From the IMG/VR virus record IMGVR_UViG_3300033553_000315, positions 1 through 34,659 of that record: 34,659 nt of DNA; one strand, 5' to 3'. The position numbers were made by a program, and so were the translations under genes. This document shows, piece by piece, positions 12,592 through 24,053 of the stretch (position 1 is its first letter; each line of letters opens with the position of its first letter). The notes beneath the pieces are model-generated. The model had not been told where the DNA came from, did not search any database, and saw only the letters and a program-made list of their open reading frames with translations. Source of the DNA: a virus.

Positions 12592-13650
12592 TTATAAAAT
12601 TGGCACAAGTTTAAATAATAAATCCCAGTTTGCTATATTTACAGTTCCTATAGTGCCGATAAACGTTGCATCTCTTCGTGTTACTGTTAAACTACTACCA
12701 ATTACTGCATTTAAACTCGTTGTATCAATAAATTTTGATATTAACTGACCATTAGCAGATCCGTCTGTTGTATTAACTACAACTTCATCATCAACAGCAT
12801 AACCAAATTCTGCAACTTTACATTTTAAATTCAATGTAAATAAACAATTATCTAAACCATCAACACCTAATTCAATAGTATTTACATAATTTACTGAAAT
12901 TACAGAATTTAATGTTATTGTTGATAATTGTTGAAATGCTAAATTGCCACCTCTTCGCATTCCAGTCGAAAATCTTATATCACTTATTGAAGTAATTTTT
13001 GTTGCATCAGTCGTGCATTTATATACATAATATAAATATGTGCTAAGCCTTGTTGTGTTTGAAACTAAATTTACATTATTATAAGCAACACCAAACCATC
13101 TTGTTGCATTTGCTGTAAGTGTAAAAGGACCATTTGCCAAAATATTACTTGTTTGAATCATAGTAATTACTTCGTAGGGCGGTGGCGCTACAATTGGATC
13201 TATATTTAAAACTAAATTATTTGAACTGCTTAATTTATAACCACTCTGAATTGGAGATATTCCGATAGTATTAACAAAAGGAATATTATTTAAACTTAAA
13301 GAAAAAACACGTTTTTCAATGATTGATGTTTTTTTAGTTAAATCTGTTGTAACTAAAAATAAAGGGATATTATCGCTCGTAAAACCAGTTGTATTTGTTT
13401 GTATTAAACTTGTAGTTCTATTTAATTCTATATAATTTGTTGCGCTTGCAGTTAGTAAAATAAAACCATTTAATATTATTTGTTGCACTCCATTTTTGTC
13501 AACAAATTCGCCACCGAAGTAATAAAAATTTAAACTTACTAAGCTATTATTATCTTTATCTTCGCATATTAATGCAGCATTATTGACTGCATTAAACATT
13601 GAATTTATAAACCCTTCTGGGTTTGCTGTATTTTGTAGTAGATTATTCAT
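12592..13650 (-). CDS. Tail fibre/appendage protein, paralogue 1
   Basis: The 352-residue protein is mostly beta-rich, with many Asn/Thr/Ser, as in short fibres. It is a clear paralogue of the next gene upstream (13659-14711): both carry the segment CKVAEFGYAV near residue 270-290, the segment RRDATFIG followed by IG, and the final NWDLLFKLVPIL/SWRIILRIKPIL pattern; both also share the layout YYFGGEFVDKNG/FYGGNYINKNG near the N-terminus. I infer a duplicated fibre that forms part of the adhesion apparatus, perhaps as hetero-oligomers. It starts at 13650, eight bases after the upstream stop codon, so translation is coupled. Its substrate cannot be read from the sequence. Confidence 0.7.
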   Translation of the reverse strand: MNNLLQNTANPEGFINSMFNAVNNAALICEDKDNNSLVSLNFYYFGGEFVDKNGVQQIILNGFILLTASATNYIELNRTTSLIQTNTTGFTSDNIPLFLVTTDLTKKTSIIEKRVFSLSLNNIPFVNTIGISPIQSGYKLSSSNNLVLNIDPIVAPPPYEVITMIQTSNILANGPFTLTANATRWFGVAYNNVNLVSNTTRLSTYLYYVYKCTTDATKITSISDIRFSTGMRRGGNLAFQQLSTITLNSVISVNYVNTIELGVDGLDNCLFTLNLKCKVAEFGYAVDDEVVVNTTDGSANGQLISKFIDTTSLNAVIGSSLTVTRRDATFIGTIGTVNIANWDLLFKLVPIL

Positions 13651-13658
13651 ATATATTT

Positions 13659-14711
13659 TTATAATATCGGTTTAATTCTTAATATTATTCTCCAACTTGC
13701 AAATGTTAATTCACCAATAACACCTATAAAAGTTGCATCTCTTCTCGCAATTTTTACTGTTGCGCCAACAGAACAGCCTATGTTTGTAATATTAGCCCAA
13801 CCAGTTGAAATACCTGCACCTGCTGCTGGTCCTGTTGTAAAACTAACCTCATCTCCAACTGCATAACCAAACTCCGCTACTTTACATCGTACTAATACAT
13901 CAAACTGCCAATTTCCAGCTTGTGCAGCAGCACCCAACCCAAGTCCGTGCGCCACTAAATAATTAGTACTTGCTGTTATAGTTTGTTCTAAACTCGTAAA
14001 AGCTGTAAATCCACCCCTCGACAATCCATTTGAAAATCTTTGATCACTAATAACTGTAATTTTAGTTGCATCTGTCGTCAATGAATATAAGTTAAAAACT
14101 TGAGTTTTTGTTGGTCTTGTTGTTACAGCAGTAAAAACTCCATTAGCTATGTCATATAATATATAATAAGTAGAACTTGCTAATAATGTTAAAGTTGTAT
14201 TAGGAATAGTAATAAAGCTATTTACGCCACTTCTTACTTCACCACCTCTTATTGTTATGGTTAATCCAGCATTAGAAACAATTTCAAATACTTGTGAATA
14301 ACCACTGATACCGTCTATATTACCGCCATAAGGAATATTTAAAGGATTAAGTGATAAAACTCTTTTATCCAAAATTCCGCCAAACGGAATTGTGTTATTT
14401 AAAGTTGTTATTTTATAAAGAGGTATAAATGCTGAAGTAAAACCAACAGTATTACTTGTTACTAAATTAGTTGTAGTATTAAATTCAACATAGTTTGCAA
14501 TATTATTTGCTAATAATACAGTTCCATCATCTACAACAATTGGTGCTCCATTTTTATTAATATAGTTACCACCATAGAAAGCAAAAGTTAATCCATTAAC
14601 GCCGTAAATTTTCATGGAGAAAATAGCAGCAGGATTTGTTAACTCAAAATTTTGATTAATAACACTTTCTTTTTGCAACATACTACTTGTTAATTGTTTA
14701 AATGCACCCAT
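13659..14711 (-). CDS. Tail fibre/appendage protein, paralogue 2
   Basis: 350 residues, paralogous along its whole length to 12592-13650 (shared CKVAEFGYAV and RRDATFIG). The N-terminal 30 residues (MGAFKQLTSSMLQKESVINQ) differ and may attach the protein to the tail tip. The middle contains a Gly/Ala/Pro-rich loop (TTGPAAGAGIS) absent from its partner. AAGGATAATAA precedes the ATG at 14711 and a palindrome-associated promoter lies at 14726-14742, so the two fibres can be transcribed separately from the tail tip gene upstream. Identity as fibre rests on position after the tail tip gene and on composition. Confidence 0.7.
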   Translation of the reverse strand: MGAFKQLTSSMLQKESVINQNFELTNPAAIFSMKIYGVNGLTFAFYGGNYINKNGAPIVVDDGTVLLANNIANYVEFNTTTNLVTSNTVGFTSAFIPLYKITTLNNTIPFGGILDKRVLSLNPLNIPYGGNIDGISGYSQVFEIVSNAGLTITIRGGEVRSGVNSFITIPNTTLTLLASSTYYILYDIANGVFTAVTTRPTKTQVFNLYSLTTDATKITVISDQRFSNGLSRGGFTAFTSLEQTITASTNYLVAHGLGLGAAAQAGNWQFDVLVRCKVAEFGYAVGDEVSFTTGPAAGAGISTGWANITNIGCSVGATVKIARRDATFIGVIGELTFASWRIILRIKPIL

Positions 14712-14725
14712 TTATTATCCTTTTT

Positions 14726-14742
14726 TGTATATACATATTGTA
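14726..14742 (-). promoter_or_regulatory. Palindrome-associated promoter, TGTATATACA class (site c)
   Basis: On the minus strand TACAAT (14737-14742) is followed after one base by TGTATATACA (14726-14735). It precedes the fibre gene starting at 14711 and fills the 31-base gap after the tail tip gene. Confidence 0.6.
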
Positions 14743-17700
14743 TTATATATATTTAGTTTTTTCAAATCCTCGTCCAATTATACTATTCATTTTATATATA
14801 ATAATTTGAACAGATGATTGATTACTTCCAAAATCTGTAACTTGATTTGCTGATGTATATATAGCAGAAGTTAAATCAGTAACAATAATTGTTCTTATAA
14901 CTAATCCATTTTTAATTACATCAATTTCATAATTATCACCATCAGGATCGACATTAGTTACACCATCTCTTATGTGTGCATCACCCCTTATTCTTTTATT
15001 CCAAGTTATATTTAAATTTGCAGATGAGTCTCTACTACCAATTACATTATAAACAGCATATGATTTTAATCCAATTCCGTTATTAACAAATCTAACAGCT
15101 TTTACATCTGCTAAATATTTTCCATAAGAAACATTTTTATAAAACTTTTGAGTTTTAATTATATTTATATCACTTAATATTCTTTGTATGCTTCCACTGT
15201 TATCTAATTTAACAAAATTTTCATAAGTTGAAAAATGATTATTTATATATTTATCAGTGCCATAGCGACCCCTCAACAACCAACTCAATTCGTAGGTGTT
15301 AATATCGGTTAATACTGCGTTTTTAAATGTTATAATTTCATTACCAATTATTGCAGTATTAACTCCACTTAAAAATTCTTCTTCAGTAATACTTGTTAAT
15401 ATTCCACCATTAACTTTTACAGTTATTTTATTATAAAAATCAACTGTATTATTATCTGTAAAATTACCTAATTTATTTAATAGATAACCATTTATTGCTT
15501 CAATATTAAAGTCTGTTACTTCATCATATTCGCCAAATTCTGTATTTGAAGAATATAAAACTGAACCAGTCCAATCTAAATTATTATTATTTTTTTTAGT
15601 TGCAATATAACAACCAACATCATTATTACTATCCAATAAAATTGGAATATCTAAAAATATAGATGAACTGTTTGTTGTAATACTTATTGTTTGTTTATTA
15701 TTTAAAATGCTTGCACCAGTCGAATCTTGGCTATATACTGTTGCATCTTCACTTACTACTTGAAATTTAATTTTTCCTAAGTCTTCTTCTTTTTTAACAA
15801 TTCTTAAATTATAAGTTGCATCTTCTTTATTTACAGTTATAACATCACTTGGTTCTAAATCAATATGATCATAGTTTGTTGTAAAAGTAAAACTATCACG
15901 AGAAACCCAAGCATTATACATAAGTTTATCAACTAATTGTTTTGCTTTATTGTTATTAAAAACAATGGGTAAAGAAATGCTTTGAACTTCTTCTGTAGTA
16001 TTTAACTGTCTTTTGCTTTCTTCAGTGTTTGGCTGATAATCTTTATTTTTATCTATATAAATTAAATTAATTTTCTTAGGCAATTCAAGTTCTTGTTGTC
16101 TTGTCATTGTTAATAATTCAGAAAAATTTAAATTATTTGAATAATCCATCGCTCCAAATTCTTTATAGTCAATTATTTTTACCGAATTTTTACCTCTTAA
16201 TATAAATTTTAATTTATACTCGCTTTCTATTCCATCAAATAAAAAACCTGTTGAAAGCTGTTCCAAACAGCTTCTTATAGCCGTTCTTGTTGATACAACA
16301 TAACCATCAACCAATATATTTTGTAATTGTGTAACATCAGTTTTTATTGCTTTAATTCCTGTTCTTGTGCTTAAATCATTAACTATTGCATCGAGCCAAT
16401 ATCCGCCATCAGTCATTCTGTCACCATACATCCAGATATATGCATTTTTATATAAACTATTGTCTCCAATAAAAATATATCTATCTCTTAAATAATCATA
16501 AGTTCCACTGTATTTCGTAAAATTGAAGCCGTTCGCTAATGCTGCAATATTGCCATAAATTTCACTTCTAATATTTCCTGTATCCAAACTAATATAAGAC
16601 ATAGTATTAGCTACATTATTTGATATATAAAACATCTCTCTTTTATTTTTATTGATTGATATTTTAGTATTATTTAAATCATCTTTATTTGTTGACATAT
16701 TAAGAAAAATATTAAATATCATTGTATTAGTATCTACATTATATTTATATAAATAATATGTATATGATAATCGTGAAATTCCTGTCGATTTTCTATATAA
16801 TACAAAAACGCATCTTGTAACCTCATCAAAATATAAATCTGTTGCGCCATCACCTTCAATATTGCTTATAGTATGAAATCTTTTTTGTGCTTCTAAATTT
16901 ATACCAACAGTTTTAAATGCAGATAAATATGCCCCAGAAAATGTGTCTCTGTCACTTGTCCAATCTCTTTCGATATAATATATAATTCCAGTTTTTGGGT
17001 CAATATCATAACAATTCTTAGTTAATAAACCTTTAGTAGAATAAACTAATGTCATTCCACCAACTTCAAAATTCTCTATTAAATCAATATTATATCTATT
17101 AAATGTTATTGCATATTTGTCTGTTTTATAATATTCTGTATCTGCACCTACGTTAAATGTTCCTACAGAATAATACGATACATCTTTAATTCCATCATAA
17201 TCATAATTATTTAAAACTAATTTACCACCCAAAACTTCTGCGTTAATATCTCTATTAACTACGCTGCCATCAATATAAAAAGCATTAGTTTTTGTCGAAC
17301 TATAACTTTTTAATGCAAGTGTGTTAGCATCGTAAATTAATAAATGGTTAGCAATTCTTCCATTTCCACCATCAGCACTATAGCATATTATTGCCACGTC
17401 ACCATTAAACAAAATATTTATATGATAATCTTTTTCTTCTGTAAAATTTAAAAGACTACTAATGCCATGACCAACTAATGAATCTGAAATTGAAGGACCT
17501 TTTAAAATAGTATCATCTGTATTTAATTTATATAAACTTACATATGTGTTACTGTTAATGGAATAACTTGCTAATGAATATACACAATTATTATAATCAC
17601 TATAAGCAATTCCTTTTATATCTGATTGTGCTAATGTTTCCGTTATTTCCGCATAACCGTTCGGTTTTACAATATTTGAAAGTGGTGATCGTATCACTTC

Positions 17701-18258
17701 AAAAGTTAAGTTAGGTAATGTATTTCCAAATTCAGCAAGTTCTAAATTATTAAACACAACATAAGCCATACCTCTATAAGCTGGTGTTTTTCCTACACCT
17801 TCAATCGATTCAATTGTTGGATCTGGTAGTTGTGTTTGAGTGCCTTTGTATGTAACAAATTTATCATTCAATAATCCAGTGCTTTCTGTATTTGTTTCGC
17901 TTATATCATATACAAGTTTTCCGTGATTCCAAATTCTTCTAATTCCAGTTATTTCGCCTTCGCATAATGCAATAGCAAAACTCGCTGCATAAGTGTAAGT
18001 TGTTTGTGTAACTTTAGGACCCCCCCCTTTACCACCTGATTTTTTAACTGTTTTAGTTTCAATTTTATTGGTGGACCATATTACATTTCCCGCGATTCTT
18101 ACTGTTCCATAGACGATTGGTAAAGAGACACCATAGGTCGAGGTTTGTATTGTTAAATCCTCAAGTCTTGGTCCAGTTTGTACAACATCTTCGGGTTTGT
18201 TTACAATAGCATTTACTACCATACTTACGACTGCACCAATGATCTGCGGCCAAGACAT
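14743..18258 (-). CDS. Tail tip / host specificity protein (GTA gp15/J-like)
   Basis: At 1171 residues this is the largest gene. The N-terminus (residues 1-130) has the signature of phage tail hub proteins of the J / GTA TIM-barrel class: a short hydrophobic start (IGAVVSMVVNAIV), LPIVYGTVRIAGNVIW, then TYTYAASFAIALCEGEITGIRRIW and later GMAYVVFNNLELAEFGN. A repetitive beta-rich middle (about 210-600, with many NNxY and WxxD units, propeller-like) precedes the hub-like part (DYSNNLNFSELL... RYGTD) and a C-terminal fibronectin-like segment. It forms the distal tail tip that contacts the host surface. Near codon 78 it carries a run of eight G (18020-18027). It overlaps the NlpC gene by one base. 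Confidence 0.87.
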   Translation of the reverse strand: MSWPQIIGAVVSMVVNAIVNKPEDVVQTGPRLEDLTIQTSTYGVSLPIVYGTVRIAGNVIWSTNKIETKTVKKSGGKGGGPKVTQTTYTYAASFAIALCEGEITGIRRIWNHGKLVYDISETNTESTGLLNDKFVTYKGTQTQLPDPTIESIEGVGKTPAYRGMAYVVFNNLELAEFGNTLPNLTFEVIRSPLSNIVKPNGYAEITETLAQSDIKGIAYSDYNNCVYSLASYSINSNTYVSLYKLNTDDTILKGPSISDSLVGHGISSLLNFTEEKDYHINILFNGDVAIICYSADGGNGRIANHLLIYDANTLALKSYSSTKTNAFYIDGSVVNRDINAEVLGGKLVLNNYDYDGIKDVSYYSVGTFNVGADTEYYKTDKYAITFNRYNIDLIENFEVGGMTLVYSTKGLLTKNCYDIDPKTGIIYYIERDWTSDRDTFSGAYLSAFKTVGINLEAQKRFHTISNIEGDGATDLYFDEVTRCVFVLYRKSTGISRLSYTYYLYKYNVDTNTMIFNIFLNMSTNKDDLNNTKISINKNKREMFYISNNVANTMSYISLDTGNIRSEIYGNIAALANGFNFTKYSGTYDYLRDRYIFIGDNSLYKNAYIWMYGDRMTDGGYWLDAIVNDLSTRTGIKAIKTDVTQLQNILVDGYVVSTRTAIRSCLEQLSTGFLFDGIESEYKLKFILRGKNSVKIIDYKEFGAMDYSNNLNFSELLTMTRQQELELPKKINLIYIDKNKDYQPNTEESKRQLNTTEEVQSISLPIVFNNNKAKQLVDKLMYNAWVSRDSFTFTTNYDHIDLEPSDVITVNKEDATYNLRIVKKEEDLGKIKFQVVSEDATVYSQDSTGASILNNKQTISITTNSSSIFLDIPILLDSNNDVGCYIATKKNNNNLDWTGSVLYSSNTEFGEYDEVTDFNIEAINGYLLNKLGNFTDNNTVDFYNKITVKVNGGILTSITEEEFLSGVNTAIIGNEIITFKNAVLTDINTYELSWLLRGRYGTDKYINNHFSTYENFVKLDNSGSIQRILSDINIIKTQKFYKNVSYGKYLADVKAVRFVNNGIGLKSYAVYNVIGSRDSSANLNITWNKRIRGDAHIRDGVTNVDPDGDNYEIDVIKNGLVIRTIIVTDLTSAIYTSANQVTDFGSNQSSVQIIIYKMNSIIGRGFEKTKYI
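18020..18027 (-). repeat. G8 homopolymer in tail tip gene
   Basis: Eight consecutive C on the plus strand (G on the coding strand) within codons of KGGGP, about residues 77-80 of the tail tip protein. Such a tract is rare in DNA this AT-rich. In Campylobacter, G tracts of this length are known slipping sites; here a slip would frameshift the gene. Confidence 0.8.
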
Positions 18259-18677
18259 TATTTAACTCCCTTAAAACTAAATACAGCAACAACCTTATTT
18301 TTCCATTCTTCATTTAATCTATGTATAGTTGTTTTTTTGGCACTTAAGTAAGAATGAATAATATAATTATCTTCTAATAAAACAGCTAAATGCTGAGGGC
18401 TTTCTTTAAATCTCATTAGTAATATATCTCCTTCTTGCATATCATTAATATTTTTTTCAATGCAATGATTTCTTAAGTTGTTAATTAATTTAAAGCCATC
18501 TGGATTCATTGAATAGCCGTCATAATCCGAACCTTCTTGAAATATCCCAAGCTCTCTCGATATCTCCAAAACTAAACCAGCGCAATCGATACCAACGTGT
18601 TTTTTACGACCCTGATGGTGGTAGGGTGTATTTTCATAAGTTCTTGCAATGTTACATACTTGTTTTCTTGTTATCAT
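18258..18677 (-). CDS. NlpC/P60-family tail peptidase
   Basis: 139 residues from the ATG at 18677; a longer reading into 18770 would overlap the upstream gene and is not needed. The catalytic set of NlpC/P60 cysteine peptidases is visible: C32 in VGIDCAGLVLE, H96 in SPQHLAVLL and H108 in NYIIHSY. ENTPYHHQGR precedes the cysteine, as usual in phage members. This subfamily sits in the tail between the DUF2163 and tip proteins and cuts peptidoglycan locally during DNA entry. The stop codon of the upstream gene is one base away, and the gene overlaps the tip gene by one base. Confidence 0.92.
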   Translation of the reverse strand: MITRKQVCNIARTYENTPYHHQGRKKHVGIDCAGLVLEISRELGIFQEGSDYDGYSMNPDGFKLINNLRNHCIEKNINDMQEGDILLMRFKESPQHLAVLLEDNYIIHSYLSAKKTTIHRLNEEWKNKVVAVFSFKGVK

Positions 18678-18678
18678 T

Positions 18679-19539
18679 TTATCCACTCGCTTTCGTTCCC
18701 AGCTTAATAAAATCAACTCCTGGAATGTGCGGCTCACCCCTAAAATTAATCGCATTGTTAAATTTTTCATAACACGTTATAAAACTTTTATTGCAACCTG
18801 CTACTATAACAAAACTATCATTAATAAGAATATTGTATTGGACTGGTAGTTGTAACTCAATTGTATTAGTTGTTAAATCCCACGTTTTAACTTCCATTTC
18901 TAAACCATTAGAAAACCTTATTAAACCACCATTAAAATATCCAGTCGATTGAATTAAACCACTCACAATAAATTTTCTATTACTAACTAATATACTTGTT
19001 ATAGTTCCAGCGTAAGTATTAGCCACGGCGCTTAAACCGCACTTAGTATCGCAAAATTCTGCTCTACAGGCTGGCTGAAATAGAACACCAATATTATTTT
19101 GCAAAAATTGCATAATTCCTCTGATTTCTGCTGTAAACATATTCTTATTAGTTTTAATTTCACCCAACACACCAAAACGTAATTTTTCAATTTTTGAGGA
19201 ATGGTGTGGTATATCGTCATAATTTATTCTAAAAACATAAATTTCTGAAAAATCCCAAACACCAGATCTTAAATCTGCTTCAGTTATTAAGCCACTGTTT
19301 AAAACTCCATTAACATCTAAGTTATCTACATTGTAAGCAGCGGAAGATGATATTGCAGTAGGTGTAAAGCCTATTACTGCTCTATAAATAACATCAGGCT
19401 CATCAGTTAAAGTTATATCTCTTGTGTTATCTGTAAAGCCATAAACCAACCCACTTTTTAAAACAATTTTCCAACAGGTTACTAAATTCGTAATTGGTTT
19501 AAGTGTATGTAATTTATAAGTATTATTTAATTGTTTCAT
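18679..19539 (-). CDS. Baseplate hub protein, DUF2163/BR0599 family
   Basis: 286 residues. The order of features fits DUF2163 (phage conserved BR0599): VTCWKIVLKSGLVYGFTDNT at 20-39, a middle with DLDVNGVLNSGLITEADLRSG, and the cysteine pair region PACRAEFCDTKCGL near 175-190, which likely carries an iron-sulfur cluster as in the GTA gp13 hub protein. It lies between the DUF2460 and NlpC genes, the conserved order of GTA-like tails. Start overlaps the upstream stop codon by one base. Confidence 0.9.
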   Translation of the reverse strand: MKQLNNTYKLHTLKPITNLVTCWKIVLKSGLVYGFTDNTRDITLTDEPDVIYRAVIGFTPTAISSSAAYNVDNLDVNGVLNSGLITEADLRSGVWDFSEIYVFRINYDDIPHHSSKIEKLRFGVLGEIKTNKNMFTAEIRGIMQFLQNNIGVLFQPACRAEFCDTKCGLSAVANTYAGTITSILVSNRKFIVSGLIQSTGYFNGGLIRFSNGLEMEVKTWDLTTNTIELQLPVQYNILINDSFVIVAGCNKSFITCYEKFNNAINFRGEPHIPGVDFIKLGTKASG

Positions 19540-20408
19540 TAAATTCTTACCTCAACAACTGGAATTTGTCCCCAGCTATAAACGTTATAATCATCAATAT
19601 TCACTTTCATTGAATCAGTATTAAAACGAACAGGAACGTCAAACTCGCCACTCCATTCTAAAATATCGCTTTGAGCTAAAAACATTTTTACTAATCCACC
19701 AGATGTATATGTTGTAAATAATGTTGAATTAATATTTACAGTGAAATTATTTAAATCAATAACAGATGTAACAGTAGCTTTTAAATTATTTATTTCCACC
19801 ATTCCAACAACGCCACTAAAACTAACCTTATCGTTAACTGTTAATCCGTGATTTGTTGATGTTACTACTGCTTCAATAGCTTTTGATATTGCAGTTATAG
19901 TTAATGATTTATTTGGTGTTAATATATTAATAAAACCATTTGCATAATCAATCGTATAATTAGTGTTTTCAACTAATAACACATTATTTTTATAAATTTT
20001 AACAGTAGTAAATGCTGGTTTATTTATTCTTCTATAATATAAATCATTAGTTTGTAATTGATATTTTTTAAATAGATATAATTTACTTGTTCCATCATAT
20101 TTTATATCTATACCATTGTCAAAAATACCATCTGATTGTAAAGTTTGAAAATCTGCCCAATCTTTAAAGCGAAAAGGTATGCCTCTACCTTTTACGGTAA
20201 GAAAGAATTTTTTTAAATCTTGAATTTGGTAAGGTGTTTTTAAACCGTGTGCAACATCGTATTCGTGGATTGAATCAATCCAATTTATATTTCTTTTTTC
20301 AAATCCACTTTGAACTATTATAACGTCTGTATTAAATTTTGGTCCACCAGAAGCACCGTATGATATATCTTCAGGAAATCTCGGACTTTCAATAAATGAT
20401 TGTGTCAT
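19539..20408 (-). CDS. Distal tail protein, DUF2460 family (GTA gp12-like)
   Basis: 289 residues. The N-terminal block FPEDISYGASGGPKFNTDVI, GFEKRNINW and the following EYDVAHGLKTPYQIQDL...FFLTVKGRGIPFRFKDW...FQ are the DUF2460 hallmarks. The C-terminus (SDILEWSGEFDVPVRFNTDSM) is also typical. An extra segment of about 35 residues (SKAIEAVVTSTNHGLTVNDKV) looks like an inserted small beta module. This is the first gene of the GTA-like hub set and would form the ring that joins tail tube and tip. It starts at 20408 behind a palindrome-type promoter and a 373-base gene-free gap. Confidence 0.9.
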   Translation of the reverse strand: MTQSFIESPRFPEDISYGASGGPKFNTDVIIVQSGFEKRNINWIDSIHEYDVAHGLKTPYQIQDLKKFFLTVKGRGIPFRFKDWADFQTLQSDGIFDNGIDIKYDGTSKLYLFKKYQLQTNDLYYRRINKPAFTTVKIYKNNVLLVENTNYTIDYANGFINILTPNKSLTITAISKAIEAVVTSTNHGLTVNDKVSFSGVVGMVEINNLKATVTSVIDLNNFTVNINSTLFTTYTSGGLVKMFLAQSDILEWSGEFDVPVRFNTDSMKVNIDDYNVYSWGQIPVVEVRI

Positions 20409-20426
20409 ATGTTCTTCTTTATTATT

Positions 20427-20443
20427 TGTATTAACATATTATA
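20427..20443 (-). promoter_or_regulatory. Palindrome-associated promoter variant (site g)
   Basis: TATAAT (20438-20443) then one base and TGTTAATACA (20427-20436) on the minus strand: the same geometry as the other sites, with two central changes that keep the TGT/ACA ends. It would restart transcription for the hub genes after the long gap. Confidence 0.55.
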
Positions 20444-20489
20444 TAATATTAATAATAAAATATAAACTACTTTACAAATATAAAAGCAC

Positions 20490-20752
20490 CTTGACACTAT
20501 TTGTCAAGCACTTTGTCAAGCACAAAAGTGTTATATATCAATAACTTACATCAATATATCGACCTCCTTGACGTACTTGACAGATTTTAATAGACCTATA
20601 GAAAAAAATAAATAGATATTTATTAATAGTTATATTTATTCTTATGTATATATCTATTTATTTTTGTAAAGTTGTAAAGTACTACCTCTAAGCCTTTAAA
20701 AATAAGGATCTTGACCTTGACAACCTCCTTGACAAATTTGTCAACCTGTCAA
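20490..20752. repeat. Cluster of ten TTGAC/GTCAA repeats in tail-operon gap
   Basis: The 373-base gap 20409-20781 has no credible gene. It contains ten TTGAC or GTCAA boxes, starting at 20491, 20503, 20515, 20568, 20577, 20711, 20717, 20729, 20740 and 20748. They include the hairpin CTTGACA/TGTCAAG (20490-20507) and the perfect 16-bp palindrome TTGACAAATTTGTCAA (20729-20744). Several steps are 11-12 bases. The array looks like iterons or a multi-site operator and flanks the inverted repeat at 20604-20665. Candidate replication origin or regulatory region; no binding protein can be named. Confidence 0.6.
20604..20665. repeat. Perfect 16-bp inverted repeat
   Basis: Arms AAAAATAAATAGATAT (20604-20619) and its exact complement (20650-20665) enclose 30 bases of pure AT-rich sequence. 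The tandem TTGTAAAG TTGTAAAG follows at 20664-20679. It lies in the middle of the TTGAC repeat cluster, where an AT-rich unwinding element would lie if this is an origin. Confidence 0.65.
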
Positions 20753-20781
20753 CCATCAAAATCCTTAAGTTATTGATTTAA

Positions 20782-23352
<2,571 letters not shown>

Positions 23353-23374
23353 ATTTATTCCTTTTTATTAATTA

Positions 23375-24040
23375 TTATAATGCATTTATGTTGCTAATTA
23401 TATCATCTTTTATTTTATTTATATTTCTTTGAACTTTTTTAACTATGTCAATTCTATTTTTTAACTTTACAGAGTTAACAATTATAGCGATTGGCACATC
23501 CATTTTTTTAGATATAGATTTTCCTGTTGCTTTTTTAAACCTTATTTTAAAACCGTGTTTAGAAAAGAAATTTTGATTTTCTGGGGTATTCTTTAAAAAT
23601 ATAAATACACTTCTTCCAATTCTTTTAAAGTATGCATTTCCATTTTTTAAATAGTTATCTATTAATAATTTAAATGTTTTTTTACCAATTCTATTTTTAT
23701 TGGTTAGTGGTATCATTAACTTTTTATTAATAGTTCCGCCATTTTCGTGAATTGGCATAAAATCAATACCTGATCGTATCCTTAAATCTGCGGGTGCATC
23801 TTTGAATTTATTAAAAATATCATATTTTATAGATTTTAAAAATCTTTGATCTTTAATTTTAAAATTCTTTCTTGCTTCGCTTTGTATTTCTTTTTTTAGT
23901 CTATTACCGTTCGATGCTAATGCTTTACGAACAGAACCAAAAAGTTTTGATTTAACTGATTTCTCAAGCTTTTCAAAACCTTTTATTGTTATTGATCCTC
24001 CGAGTTCTATATTTGCTTTAAAATATGGTGTTTCAGCCAT
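23375..24040 (-). CDS. Tail-morphogenesis protein, HK97 gp10/DUF6441-like
   Basis: 221 basic residues. The N-terminal segment with IKGFEKLEKSVKSKLFGSVRKAL, NGNRLKKEIQ... and the later MPIHENGGTI (substrate-like 'HENGG' turn) and RIGRSVFIFLKN resemble the minor tail or tail-completion proteins found between chaperone and tape measure in GTA-like phages. High Lys/Arg content fits a structural joiner. It starts at 24040, 13 bases after the frameshifted chaperone stop. Family placement is by position and a few motifs, so the exact class is uncertain. Confidence 0.55.
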   Translation of the reverse strand: MAETPYFKANIELGGSITIKGFEKLEKSVKSKLFGSVRKALASNGNRLKKEIQSEARKNFKIKDQRFLKSIKYDIFNKFKDAPADLRIRSGIDFMPIHENGGTINKKLMIPLTNKNRIGKKTFKLLIDNYLKNGNAYFKRIGRSVFIFLKNTPENQNFFSKHGFKIRFKKATGKSISKKMDVPIAIIVNSVKLKNRIDIVKKVQRNINKIKDDIISNINAL

Positions 24041-24053
24041 TATTATCCTTTTA

